Source: Chloroflexota bacterium (GTDB taxonomy: Bacteria > Chloroflexota > Dehalococcoidia > GIF9 > UBA5629). From it: DNA of 13,690 nucleotides. The stretch covers positions 1-13,690 of the forward strand of contig JAPLHL010000118.1 in assembly GCA_026389655.1 (NCBI GenBank), in the 5' to 3' direction. Below the pieces are notes generated by a model, which saw nothing but the letters and a program-made list of their open reading frames with translations, made no database searches and was not told where the DNA came from. Positions within the stretch are counted from its first letter, which is position 1, and each line of letters starts with the position of its first letter. Below, piece after piece: positions 1 through 6,861 of this stretch. The position numbers were made by a program, and so were the translations under genes.

Positions 1-68
1 AAGGAATCGACGAAAAAGAACTGGCAGTGCAGACAACTATGAACGCCAGACGACTCTTCGATTTATAA
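1..68 (+). CDS. TatD-family metal-dependent hydrolase, C-terminal end only
   Basis: Only the last 21 codons are visible, read from base 3 to the TAA at 66-68. They end in [11 protein letters not shown]. This resembles the usual TatD-family C-terminus, in which a helix ending in TT-x-NARRLF-x-L closes the TIM-barrel fold. TatD proteins are metal-dependent phosphoesterases/DNases acting in the cytosol. The catalytic His and Asp residues lie outside the window, so the call rests on this short tail alone. Another amidohydrolase-like family is possible. The gene ends 46 bases before cysE on the same strand, with a promoter-like -10 box in the gap, so cysE need not depend on it. Confidence 0.5.
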   Translation, partial: GIDEKELAVQTTMNARRLFDL

Positions 69-76
69 CGAAGCGC

Positions 77-104
77 CGTGTTGTTCCAGCGAATATACTA
101 TAAT
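77..104 (+). promoter_or_regulatory. Putative promoter of cysE, close to a leaderless start
   Basis: A consensus -10 box TATAAT lies at 99-104, with a poor -35 match (CGTGTT, 77-82) at a 16-base spacing. The cysE ATG begins only 10 bases after the -10 box. Transcription starting at the usual distance would leave a leader of about 3 to 5 bases, with no room for a Shine-Dalgarno site, and none is seen. Seen: the box and the distance. Inferred: the start site and leaderless translation. Confidence 0.45.
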
Positions 105-114
105 ATTCCTAACT

Positions 115-834
115 ATGTTCAACTGGATTAGACTGATGCGTGAAGATATCCGGGCAGCTATGGACCGTGACCCCGCTGCCAGGAGCGCCTGGGAAGTGTT
201 TTTCCTGTATCCCGGTCTGCACGCTTTATGGTGGCACCGCATCGCTCACTTTTTTTACCGGCACAAATGCTACTTTATTTCGCGTGTAATTTCGCAGACC
301 AACCGCTTCTTCACACAGATTGAAATACACCCCGGAGCTACCATCGGAAGGCGTTTTTTTATCGATCACGGCGCCGGTGTGGTTATAGGTGAGACCTCGG
401 AAATCGGCGATGATGTACTCATGTACCAGGGGGTGGTTCTCGGCGGAACAACGCTGGAGAAAAAGAAACGCCACCCCACTATTGGGAACAACGTGGTCAT
501 AGGCTCGCGGGCCATCATCCTGGGAGCGATTACCATCGGCGATGGAGCCAGGGTAGGCTCGGGCTCAGTAGTAATTAAATCTGTCCCCCCCGGATGCACT
601 GTAGTCGGGGTTCCCGGAAGAATAGTCGAAGAGCAACGCGGAGCCAGGATTGACCTCGATCACGACCGTTTGCCTGACCCCGTAGCTGAAGCCATCAGGC
701 TCGTGCTTGCTGAGCAGGACAAGCTTGCCGAACGTATCAAGCGGCTTGAAAGCGCCGCAGGTGTCACGGCCCCCGCCGATGAACTGGCGGACCTGGAATC
801 AAAGGTTAAACACCAGTTTCATTATGAAATTTGA
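115..834 (+). CDS. cysE: Serine O-acetyltransferase (CysE/EpsC type)
   Basis: This cytosolic enzyme makes O-acetylserine from L-serine and acetyl-CoA, the first step of cysteine synthesis. The protein has 239 residues. It has a short helical N-terminal domain (about 1-68) with the DPAA motif at 19-22, then a left-handed beta-helix of hexapeptide repeats (about 70-170) starting at EIHPGA. Asp84-His85 in IDHG match the catalytic Asp-His pair of E. coli CysE, and His120 in KRHP matches its second active-site His. The IGETS and VVLGG motifs are also present. The short N-terminal domain is that of Bacillus/EpsC-type enzymes. Residues 187-239 form a charged, helix-prone tail longer than the minimal family length. 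The start has no Shine-Dalgarno site but lies just after a TATAAT box. The next gene starts 80 bases downstream. Confidence 0.95.
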   Translation: MFNWIRLMREDIRAAMDRDPAARSAWEVFFLYPGLHALWWHRIAHFFYRHKCYFISRVISQTNRFFTQIEIHPGATIGRRFFIDHGAGVVIGETSEIGDDVLMYQGVVLGGTTLEKKKRHPTIGNNVVIGSRAIILGAITIGDGARVGSGSVVIKSVPPGCTVVGVPGRIVEEQRGARIDLDHDRLPDPVAEAIRLVLAEQDKLAERIKRLESAAGVTAPADELADLESKVKHQFHYEI

Positions 835-869
835 GCAGCATAGAGCTTACATTCAGGACACTAATCCGT

Positions 870-898
870 TTGCTCCACCCTTACAAACAAGTTACAAT
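870..898 (+). promoter_or_regulatory. Putative promoter of the nucleotidyltransferase gene
   Basis: TTGCTC (870-875) and TACAAT (893-898) are separated by 17 bases, giving a plausible sigma-70-type promoter in the cysE-nucleotidyltransferase gap. The ATG at 915 would lie about 9 bases from the expected transcription start. There is no purine-rich ribosome site between them. The -35 matches consensus in only three positions, so the call is tentative. Confidence 0.35.
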
Positions 899-914
899 TA
901 GTAAATTACCCGCC

Positions 915-2009
915 ATGAAATCTATTATTCTCGTAGGTGGTGAAGGCACCCGGCTCCGCCCGCTAACCTATTCAGTCGTTAAATCCATGGTCCCGGTTGT
1001 AAACAGGCCCTTTATTGAGCATGTCATCAGCCGGCTGGCCCAGCATGGAATAACGGAGGTTGTGCTAGCTACTGGCTTCAATCCAGATTCAATTTATAAA
1101 TACTTTAAAACTGGCGTAGGTATGAGCACCAAACTGTCCTATGAGCATAAATCAGGATCACAATTAAAACAGAGCAATGAGATTAATCTGACGGATAGCC
1201 TAGAAAAAAAACCGCTCGGCACCGCCGGCGCCGTAAAACATGCCGGCCGGCACGTCGATGAGACTTTGTTTATCCTCAATGGCGATGTTTTTTCCGATAT
1301 CGACTATACGGGCATGTTGGATTTCCACAGGCGAAACAAGGCCCGGGTCACTATCGCTCTCACCCATGTTGATGATCCTACTAAATTCGGCGTGGTGGAA
1401 ACCGATAATGATGGCAGGGTAATACGTTTCACTGAAAAGCCTGAATGGGAAGATGTCAGGAGCCACTGGATAAATGCCGGTGTATACATACTCGAACCAG
1501 AGGTCCTCGATTATATACCTGATGATACTTTTTATATGTTTGAAAAAGGCGTGTTTCCAGAAATGCTTGAAAAAGGCGAGCCGGTGTACGCCTATGCCAG
1601 CGATGCCTATTGGATAGATATGGGCACACCTGAGAAATACCACCAGCTCAACAATGACATGCTATCGGGAAAGTGCACCTCGCCTATATATACTGCACAA
1701 CCCGTTATCATAAACCCGGGCGCAAATATACACACTACCGCCCGCATAACTGGACCGGTTTTGATAGGGGCAGGATGCGAAATCGGGGAAAATGTTGAAT
1801 TGGCGGGACCGGTAATCCTTGGCAAAGGATGTCACGTTAAAAAAGGTGCCCGGATAACAAATTCAATCCTCTGGGACAATATCATTATAGGAGAAGAGGC
1901 GTTAATAACTAACAGCATAATTGCCAGTGGTGATAAGATAGAAAATAAAATTCGCATTGAAGGGCTTACTATCAACCATGAAGCTCCTGCCGAGAATGGC
2001 GGGAAGTAA
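915..2009 (+). CDS. NDP-sugar pyrophosphorylase (mannose-1-phosphate guanylyltransferase-like)
   Basis: A 364-residue cytosolic nucleotidyltransferase that joins a sugar 1-phosphate to an NTP, giving an NDP-sugar for glycan synthesis. The N-terminal Rossmann-like catalytic domain (1 to about 245) opens with GGEGTRLRPLT at 8-18, the NTP-binding signature. It has NGD at 122-124 (metal-binding Asp), EKP at 174-176, NAGVY at 187-191 and WIDMGTPEKY at 233-242. A C-terminal left-handed beta-helix of hexapeptide repeats covers about 265-345. The layout is that of bacterial and archaeal GDP-mannose pyrophosphorylase-like enzymes, but the sugar and base cannot be read from sequence; glucose-1-phosphate thymidylyl- or uridylyltransferase activity is possible. 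In the usual KPM after the signature, Ser24 replaces the proline. The frame is open upstream to a TTG at 831 overlapping cysE, but homology begins at MKSIILVGGEG, so the ATG at 915 is preferred. Confidence 0.88.
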   Translation: MKSIILVGGEGTRLRPLTYSVVKSMVPVVNRPFIEHVISRLAQHGITEVVLATGFNPDSIYKYFKTGVGMSTKLSYEHKSGSQLKQSNEINLTDSLEKKPLGTAGAVKHAGRHVDETLFILNGDVFSDIDYTGMLDFHRRNKARVTIALTHVDDPTKFGVVETDNDGRVIRFTEKPEWEDVRSHWINAGVYILEPEVLDYIPDDTFYMFEKGVFPEMLEKGEPVYAYASDAYWIDMGTPEKYHQLNNDMLSGKCTSPIYTAQPVIINPGANIHTTARITGPVLIGAGCEIGENVELAGPVILGKGCHVKKGARITNSILWDNIIIGEEALITNSIIASGDKIENKIRIEGLTINHEAPAENGGK

Positions 2010-2026
2010 AACTGATTGGAGGCATA

Positions 2027-2356
2027 ATGGCTGGTAATATTAAAAATATCGGAGAGCAGGACTTTAAGGCGACCGTACTTGACTCGCAAAAACCCGTCCT
2101 GGTCGATTTTTGGGCGGTGTGGTGTGGACCATGCCGCATGGTCGCCCCTATTGTCGAAGAGCTTTCCGAAGAATACAAGGACAGAATGGACTTTGCCAAA
2201 GTTAACGTTGATGAAGCTCCCAAAATAGCTTCAAGCTATAACGTCATGAGCATACCCACGATTATCCTCTTCAAAGGAGGCAAGCCGTTTGAACAGGTCG
2301 TAGGCTACCGCCCCAAGAAAGACATCCAAAAAGTCATAGAGAAGACTTTGCGCTAA
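2027..2356 (+). CDS. trxA: Thioredoxin
   Basis: A 109-residue cytosolic thioredoxin, full length for the family. It carries the WCGPC active site (Cys33, Cys36), the buried Asp27 in VDFWA, and the cis-proline Pro77 in SIPT. There is no signal peptide. It takes electrons from thioredoxin reductase and reduces protein disulfides. The neighbouring gene for CcdA suggests a specific role as the cytosolic donor for the extracytoplasmic redoxins encoded next. The start is well set by GGAGG at 2018-2022, four bases before the ATG. It lies 17 bases after the nucleotidyltransferase stop and 10 bases before the ccdA start, so it is probably cotranscribed with both. Confidence 0.96.
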   Translation: MAGNIKNIGEQDFKATVLDSQKPVLVDFWAVWCGPCRMVAPIVEELSEEYKDRMDFAKVNVDEAPKIASSYNVMSIPTIILFKGGKPFEQVVGYRPKKDIQKVIEKTLR

Positions 2357-2366
2357 TAGGAAACAG

Positions 2367-3062
2367 TTGACAGACGTATCTTACTGGACCGCTTTCATAG
2401 CCGGACTATTGTCATTCATTTCACCTTGCGTACTGCCGCTCGTCCCGGCTTATCTTGCCAACCTTGCCGGGGCATCGGCAATCGATACGGGTGAGGAACG
2501 GAAGATATGGCCGACTTTTTTGCACAGCGTGGCTTTCGTGCTCGGTTTTTCTGTACTTTTCATATTGATGGGCGCCTCTGCCGGACTGATCGGATCAGTT
2601 ATCACCCAGTATGACGAAACACTGAGATTAGTGTCAGGTATCGTGGTCATAATTTTCGGCGTATACCTGATAGCAGCGTATAAAATACCATGGCTGAATT
2701 ATGAAAAGCGCATTCACGTACAAGGATCACGAAACCCGGGGTATTTGAGATCAATGTTAATAGGGTCGGCATTCGCAGTAGGGTGGACTCCATGCATCGG
2801 CCCTATCCTGGGATCGATACTGTTTATAGCTTCTTATACACAGGAGACCGCAAAAGGAGCTTTGCTGCTTGCCGTCTACTCTCTCGGAATGGGCATTCCT
2901 TTCCTCCTGATGGGAATAGCCTGGAGCTATATCGTGCCATTCTGGAGAGGTTTAACCCGTCATCTTGGCCTGATTTCTATAGTCAGCGGCATCTTGCTTA
3001 TAATAGTCGGAGTACTAATGTTAACCGGACAGCTAACGTGGCTGAGCCGTTTTGCAATCTAG
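2367..3062 (+). CDS. ccdA: CcdA/DsbD-like transmembrane thiol-disulfide electron carrier
   Basis: A 231-residue inner-membrane protein with about six hydrophobic helices. It moves reducing power from cytosolic thioredoxin across the membrane to TlpA/ResA-type redoxins. The two redox cysteines are visible in matching pseudo-repeat motifs: Cys21 in SPCVLPLVPAYL and Cys143 in WTPCIGPILGS. Length and motifs match CcdA rather than the larger DsbD, which has extra soluble domains. Translation probably starts at the TTG at 2367, five bases after AGGA (2358-2361); no earlier in-frame start overlapping trxA looks better. The gene sits between thioredoxin and two TlpA-like genes, exactly the partners known for this family. 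Confidence 0.93.
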   Translation: MTDVSYWTAFIAGLLSFISPCVLPLVPAYLANLAGASAIDTGEERKIWPTFLHSVAFVLGFSVLFILMGASAGLIGSVITQYDETLRLVSGIVVIIFGVYLIAAYKIPWLNYEKRIHVQGSRNPGYLRSMLIGSAFAVGWTPCIGPILGSILFIASYTQETAKGALLLAVYSLGMGIPFLLMGIAWSYIVPFWRGLTRHLGLISIVSGILLIIVGVLMLTGQLTWLSRFAI

Positions 3063-3092
3063 ACCGTTAGTAATTAGAGGAGATAACCGATA

Positions 3093-3614
3093 ATGAAATC
3101 GTTGATACCGGTAATTATAGCGATGGCACTTTTTATTCTCCCCATGGCCGGCTGCGGTACACCCCAGTCGAACTGCCCGAAGATCGGAGACAAAGCGCCT
3201 GACTTTTCCTTCATCGGCGTGGACGGTAAGACTGTGAACTTAAGTGATTTTGCCGGTAAGCCGGTTATAGTAAATACGTGGAACCTTAACTGCATTGAGT
3301 GTAAACATGAAATGCCGTTTTTCCAGGATGTATATACCCAGTACAAAGCGAAAGGCCTTATTCTTTTATCTGTGAACACGCTGGACGGGATAGGTACATC
3401 AACAAAAGACTTCCTATCAAAAAACGGTTATACCTTCACAGTTTTGTACGATAAGAATCAGGATATTTATAAAAAATTCTGCTGTCCCAAGTGCGCGGAC
3501 CCTTATACATTTTTCGTCGGAGCCGATGGCACAATGAAATCATTTAAGATAGGTAGCTTTGCCAGCAAAGACGAACTGATGATAGAGGTGAATAAAATAC
3601 TGCCCGCTGGCTAA
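3093..3614 (+). CDS. TlpA-like redoxin lipoprotein with an extra CCPKC motif
   Basis: A 173-residue thioredoxin-fold protein with a lipoprotein signal peptide (1-20, LPMAG followed by lipid-modified Cys21). It is thus tethered to the outer face of the membrane. The AhpC/TSA-redoxin domain starts at GDKAPDF (32-38). The active site is Cys67-Ile-Glu-Cys70 followed by KHEMP, typical of TlpA/ResA reductases. The expected GxPTTF loop is replaced by FCCPKCADPYTF (129-140), which supplies Cys130, Cys131 and Cys134 directly before the probable cis-proline Pro137. Cys28 near the mature N-terminus is also extra. A ribosome site AGAGGAGA (3076-3083) precedes the ATG. It lies 30 bases after ccdA and probably receives electrons from CcdA. 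Whether the extra cysteines bind metal, form a second redox centre or are structural cannot be told. Confidence 0.87.
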   Translation: MKSLIPVIIAMALFILPMAGCGTPQSNCPKIGDKAPDFSFIGVDGKTVNLSDFAGKPVIVNTWNLNCIECKHEMPFFQDVYTQYKAKGLILLSVNTLDGIGTSTKDFLSKNGYTFTVLYDKNQDIYKKFCCPKCADPYTFFVGADGTMKSFKIGSFASKDELMIEVNKILPAG

Positions 3615-3617
3615 ATT

Positions 3618-3644
3618 ATGAGCCGGCTTAACCGCAAACAATGA
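3618..3644 (+). CDS. Possible 8-residue coupling ORF between two redoxin genes
   Basis: An ATG at 3618, three bases after the lipoprotein gene's TAA, opens an ORF encoding MSRLNRKQ. Its TGA (3642-3644) overlaps the ATG (3641-3643) of the next redoxin gene as ATGA. There is no ribosome site of its own, and the downstream gene also lacks one. Translation could therefore pass from gene to gene by reinitiation through this mini-ORF. It may be chance, since short ORFs are common. Confidence 0.2.
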   Translation: MSRLNRKQ

Positions 3645-4222
3645 ATATACTGAAATACCCGCTTTTTTTATGGATAATCCTTGGAGCAATTCTAGTGCTC
3701 ATGGTTCCTGTGGTCATTATTGACCAGATAACTCATTCAAAATCGACACAAAGCATCGCTGTAAGTCCTGTAATCAGTATTTCTGATCAACCCAAGACCG
3801 GTTGGAGAATCGGTGAACAAGCCCCTGATTTCACTCTTACGACTACCGATAACCATGATATCCAGTTAAGTGACTACAGGGGAAAAAAGGTGATCCTGAA
3901 CTTCTGGGCCACATGGTGTGGGCCATGCCGTCTGGAAATCCAGTCCCTGAAGTCGGTTAATGATAAGCTTCCGGAACTTGACGCGGTACTTTTAGCTGTA
4001 AATACACAGGACTCTTTCGATAACGCGCAGTTATACGCCAAGGCCAACGGCCTGAAATGCATCATACCCGTTGATCCCCGCGGAATTGTATCCGGCTACT
4101 ACAACATCCATGGCATACCAACTACTTATTTTATTAATCAAAAAGGAATCGTAACTTCTATTAAGATCGGCCCATTCCTGAGCGAAGATGAAATAATAGA
4201 GCGGCTGGATTCCATTAACTAG
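3641..4222 (+). CDS. Membrane-anchored TlpA/ResA-like thiol-disulfide oxidoreductase
   Basis: A 193-residue protein with one N-terminal hydrophobic segment (about 7-29) preceded by a lysine, consistent with a signal anchor and an outward-facing domain. After a linker (about 30-55), the redoxin domain begins at GEQAPDFTL (58-66). It has the ATWCGPC active site (Cys93, Cys96) and cis-proline Pro160 in HGIPTTYF. Family members reduce disulfides of apocytochromes or other exported proteins using electrons from CcdA. No cytochrome c maturation gene lies in this window, so the substrate is unknown. There is one extra cysteine, Cys140. The ATG has no ribosome site and overlaps the stop of a mini-ORF, which suggests coupling to the gene 26 bases upstream. 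Confidence 0.9.
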   Translation: MNILKYPLFLWIILGAILVLMVPVVIIDQITHSKSTQSIAVSPVISISDQPKTGWRIGEQAPDFTLTTTDNHDIQLSDYRGKKVILNFWATWCGPCRLEIQSLKSVNDKLPELDAVLLAVNTQDSFDNAQLYAKANGLKCIIPVDPRGIVSGYYNIHGIPTTYFINQKGIVTSIKIGPFLSEDEIIERLDSIN

Positions 4223-4223
4223 A

Positions 4224-4305
4224 CTGAGTTGTATTAGAATTTCAGCTATAATATTATGTAAATAGATATGATAAAGTTCTACAAGGCTTCATTCAGGTGT
4301 ATAAT
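4224..4305 (+). promoter_or_regulatory. AT-rich gap with two candidate promoters for the 823-residue gene
   Basis: The gap at 4223-4353 is the longest non-coding stretch in the window and is AT-rich. It holds two exact TATAAT boxes: 4247-4252 with CTGAGT at 4224-4229, and 4300-4305 with TTCTAC at 4277-4282, each with 17-base spacing. Both -35 matches are weak. No strong terminator hairpin or riboswitch was seen. The long gene may therefore have its own promoter besides read-through from the redox cluster. Confidence 0.35.
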
Positions 4306-4353
4306 TCACAATAATATATTGCAAGTTCTCGTTCATGAAGTGAATCACATCAC

Positions 4354-6825
4354 ATGGATGATTTAAAAAGCGTATTCGATAAAATTGAAAAGGCTGAATC
4401 AATACTTGACGGCCTCGATCAGAAGCGGACTGAAAAGGTTATCAAGAAGAATGATTACGATCAACTGAGCCAAGAGCACAAGGGCACTATTGACAGCGCC
4501 AGACATACGATTGCTTCAATCAAAGAAAAGTTGGGCAAAGACCTCGCTGCCAAAGCAGTTGAGTTAGATAAATACCAGGAGGACCTTGCTGTTCTACAGA
4601 CCAGGCTAAAAGTTGGTGAGATTTCGGAAGATACCTTCAACGATAAAAGTAAACATCTCGTAGACAAGATCAGGTCGCTGGAAAAAAAAGTTGCCGAAAC
4701 CCAGAGCATGATAAATGCGAGGTTTGCCGAAAACATAGCTCCCGTACTACAATCAGAAACAATAGCTGCCAATATCGAAGCGCCGGTAGAAGCAAAGCCT
4801 ACGGCCACACTGCCAGTGGAAAATATTGAAAAAACGGTGAAAGACGTCCAGTTGGCAGTGGAAGCGAAACATCCTGTGATACCCGCCGAGGTGGACAAGA
4901 CAGTACCGGTAAAAGATGCTCAGTTGAAAGTTGTAGCTGAACCTCCTGCGACACCAGTTGAAGTGAACAGGGAAGGGCCTGTGAAAACTGAGCAACTGGA
5001 AGCAGGGGAAGATGAAGAAATTACGCGGCAAAGGTTGATAGAAGCATTGAAAATAGAACCAGAAGAACCAACTCCGGCTAAGACAGACGAAGTGACCCAC
5101 CTGAATAAGCAGGAGGGAGAAGCAGGGGAGACGGGCGATACAGAAGCTAAGAAGGCTGATAAGGGGCACAAGCCTTCTCTGCATCTTCATCCGTTACGAG
5201 ATAAACCCCCTGATATTCTGCACACTTCTATGCCGGAACATACCGGGAAAAACCGTTTTCTTAAAATCGTTGCCGCAGTTCTTGTTTTAGGACTGTTGGT
5301 TTGGGGGGCGATAGCGCTGTTCGTGCCCAAATCGGGGCCTAATGTCGGCGATGAAGCACCCAATTTAGTTATGCAACTGGGTGATAATACATCTGACCTG
5401 AGCGCTTTCAGAGGTAAAACTGTTGTGCTTGTTTTCTGGGACCGCGATTTTTGGGATAACCAGTTCTTTTATGTGAACGGTACCCTCCGCCGCCTTTATA
5501 CTCCCGACAAATTAAACCAGCTCTATAGTAAATATTCACGGAGCGATTTAGAGATAATAGCCATTGCTTCGGGAACAAGTAACAACGAAATCGACAAGTT
5601 AATTCGTGAATATATTGTGCCGTTCCCGGTTATCGTAGATTCCTTTGGCAAACTGCGGGAAGACTACAAGATTACTTACGAGCCTACTTATATTTTCCTG
5701 GATAAAAATGGAATAATACGTGCAAGGGTTGAAGGCCCCATAGGCAATATGGCCGATCTTGAACAAATCGTATATAACACTTCGAAAAATTCTGAGATCA
5801 AATCTACCAAAGCACCGGTAACTGATGTAATTATCCAGTCCATTACAGAGAAGGCCGCCACTATTAATTGGACTACCGATAAGCCGACATCAACGCAGGT
5901 AGATATAGACGGCAAAAATATCCAGTCGGTTATTACTCCGGATCCACAGACCCTGCACTCGCTGATACTCAGGGACCTGGATCCTGCAACGGCGTACCAC
6001 ATCCGGATCGTATATAACATCGACAATATCAATGTTTCTGAGCACTCATTCAGCGCACTGGGTGATACAATCGTATCCAAACGATACGTGGTGAACACGA
6101 GCAACAAGGATACTAGTCCTCCTCTGATCTCGAATATCAGCACGGGTTTTGTTACAGACTCGTCCATTACAATCGTTTGGAAGACCGATGAGCCGACGAC
6201 AGGTGAAGTTGATTACTCGTTAGATAATAAGTATTCCGAGTCAGCGTCACAGGTTGAAAAGCTTTCGATCTGGCATACGGTTAAAATAGATGATCTTCAG
6301 CCGGATACCCAGTATAATCTGAGGCTGCGTTCAAAAGATGCTGGGGGAAAAGAGACCAGCCAGGAGATAGAACCAATAAAGACCCAAAACCTGGTGGAAA
6401 TAGCCGCCAAGATAGGCAAGCGGGCACCCGATTTTTCGCTATATTCTATTGACGGCGCAAAATTCACACTGAACCAGTTCCTCGGCCATAAGGTAATTGT
6501 CAATTTCTGGCTGGAAGGATGCCCTGCCTGTGAAGCAGAGATGCCGATATTGCAAACCGCCTATGATAAATACAGCCGTGATCAACTGATCATACTTGCC
6601 ATTAATGTGCGTGGAGAACCTGACAAGGTCAGTTACTATGTAGCTAAAGAAAAGTTGACATTTCCGATACTGATGGATACACAGGGTGATGTGGACGGCA
6701 TCTACCGCGCCCCCTATTTCCCTACCTCATATATCGTCGATTCCAAAGGGATCATTAGTGCGATCTTAAATGAACGCTTCCAGACTTCAAGCCAGATCGA
6801 TGATATCGTAAACACGCTAGACTGA
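4354..6825 (+). CDS. Large membrane-anchored protein: coiled coil, TM, degenerate redoxin, two FN3-like domains, TlpA-like redoxin
   Basis: An 823-residue protein unlike an ordinary TlpA (about 170-200 residues). Order of parts: a charged coiled-coil region (1-125), which includes KVGEISEDTF, a pattern common in short oligomerisation segments; a Pro/Glu/Lys-rich linker (about 140-300) with three imperfect repeats; one TM helix (about 304-324) preceded by KNRFLK, predicting an inside N-terminus. Outside follow a redoxin-like domain (about 328-478) with GDEAPNL and EPTYIF (Pro444) but FWDRDFWDN where the CxxC should be; two FN3-like beta domains (about 488-570 and 589-678) with the paired patterns INWTTDKP and IVWKTDEP; and a redoxin domain (about 684-823) with APDF, EGCPACEAEMP and Pro790. 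Cys723 and Cys726 are the only cysteines in the protein, so only the last domain can be a thiol oxidoreductase. CcdA is the likely electron source. The start lacks a clear ribosome site. Domain calls are by motif; the overall function is unknown. Confidence 0.85.
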   Translation: MDDLKSVFDKIEKAESILDGLDQKRTEKVIKKNDYDQLSQEHKGTIDSARHTIASIKEKLGKDLAAKAVELDKYQEDLAVLQTRLKVGEISEDTFNDKSKHLVDKIRSLEKKVAETQSMINARFAENIAPVLQSETIAANIEAPVEAKPTATLPVENIEKTVKDVQLAVEAKHPVIPAEVDKTVPVKDAQLKVVAEPPATPVEVNREGPVKTEQLEAGEDEEITRQRLIEALKIEPEEPTPAKTDEVTHLNKQEGEAGETGDTEAKKADKGHKPSLHLHPLRDKPPDILHTSMPEHTGKNRFLKIVAAVLVLGLLVWGAIALFVPKSGPNVGDEAPNLVMQLGDNTSDLSAFRGKTVVLVFWDRDFWDNQFFYVNGTLRRLYTPDKLNQLYSKYSRSDLEIIAIASGTSNNEIDKLIREYIVPFPVIVDSFGKLREDYKITYEPTYIFLDKNGIIRARVEGPIGNMADLEQIVYNTSKNSEIKSTKAPVTDVIIQSITEKAATINWTTDKPTSTQVDIDGKNIQSVITPDPQTLHSLILRDLDPATAYHIRIVYNIDNINVSEHSFSALGDTIVSKRYVVNTSNKDTSPPLISNISTGFVTDSSITIVWKTDEPTTGEVDYSLDNKYSESASQVEKLSIWHTVKIDDLQPDTQYNLRLRSKDAGGKETSQEIEPIKTQNLVEIAAKIGKRAPDFSLYSIDGAKFTLNQFLGHKVIVNFWLEGCPACEAEMPILQTAYDKYSRDQLIILAINVRGEPDKVSYYVAKEKLTFPILMDTQGDVDGIYRAPYFPTSYIVDSKGIISAILNERFQTSSQIDDIVNTLD
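4786..5001 (+). repeat. Three imperfect 23-25-residue repeats in a protein linker
   Basis: Residues 145-168, 169-193 and 194-216 of the 823-residue protein align as three copies of a pattern V-E-A-K/P-P ... P-V-E/D ... V-K-x-x-Q-L. Each copy ends in a recognisable block: VKDVQLA, VKDAQLK or VKTEQLE. DNA identity between copies is partial, so these are old or selected repeats. They lie in the predicted cytosolic, disordered Pro/Glu/Lys-rich segment before the membrane helix, and probably act as a spacer. Confidence 0.55.
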
Positions 6826-6861
6826 TACTCGTCCAAAGACCGGCAGTACTAGGTTGGGGGA

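Noticed and set aside
81..104. TTGTTC (81-86) as the -35 of the cysE promoter
   Set aside because: It is only 12 bases from the TATAAT box, too short for a sigma-70-type promoter.
831..914. TTG start extending the sugar nucleotidyltransferase by 28 residues and overlapping cysE
   Set aside because: The extra residues resemble no part of the family, while MKSIILVGGEG at 915 is where homology normally begins, and a plausible -10 box lies within the extension.
1200..1643. 147-codon open frame on the minus strand
   Set aside because: It is antisense to the catalytic domain of the sugar nucleotidyltransferase and has no recognisable motif.
4786..5001. Repeat region as a CRISPR or minisatellite
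   Set aside because: The copies match at the protein level with diverged DNA, stay in one reading frame and have no spacers, so they are protein linker repeats.
5688..6167. 159-codon open frame on the minus strand
   Set aside because: It is antisense to the redoxin-like and FN3-like part of the 823-residue protein and has no family features; it is a by-product of codon bias.
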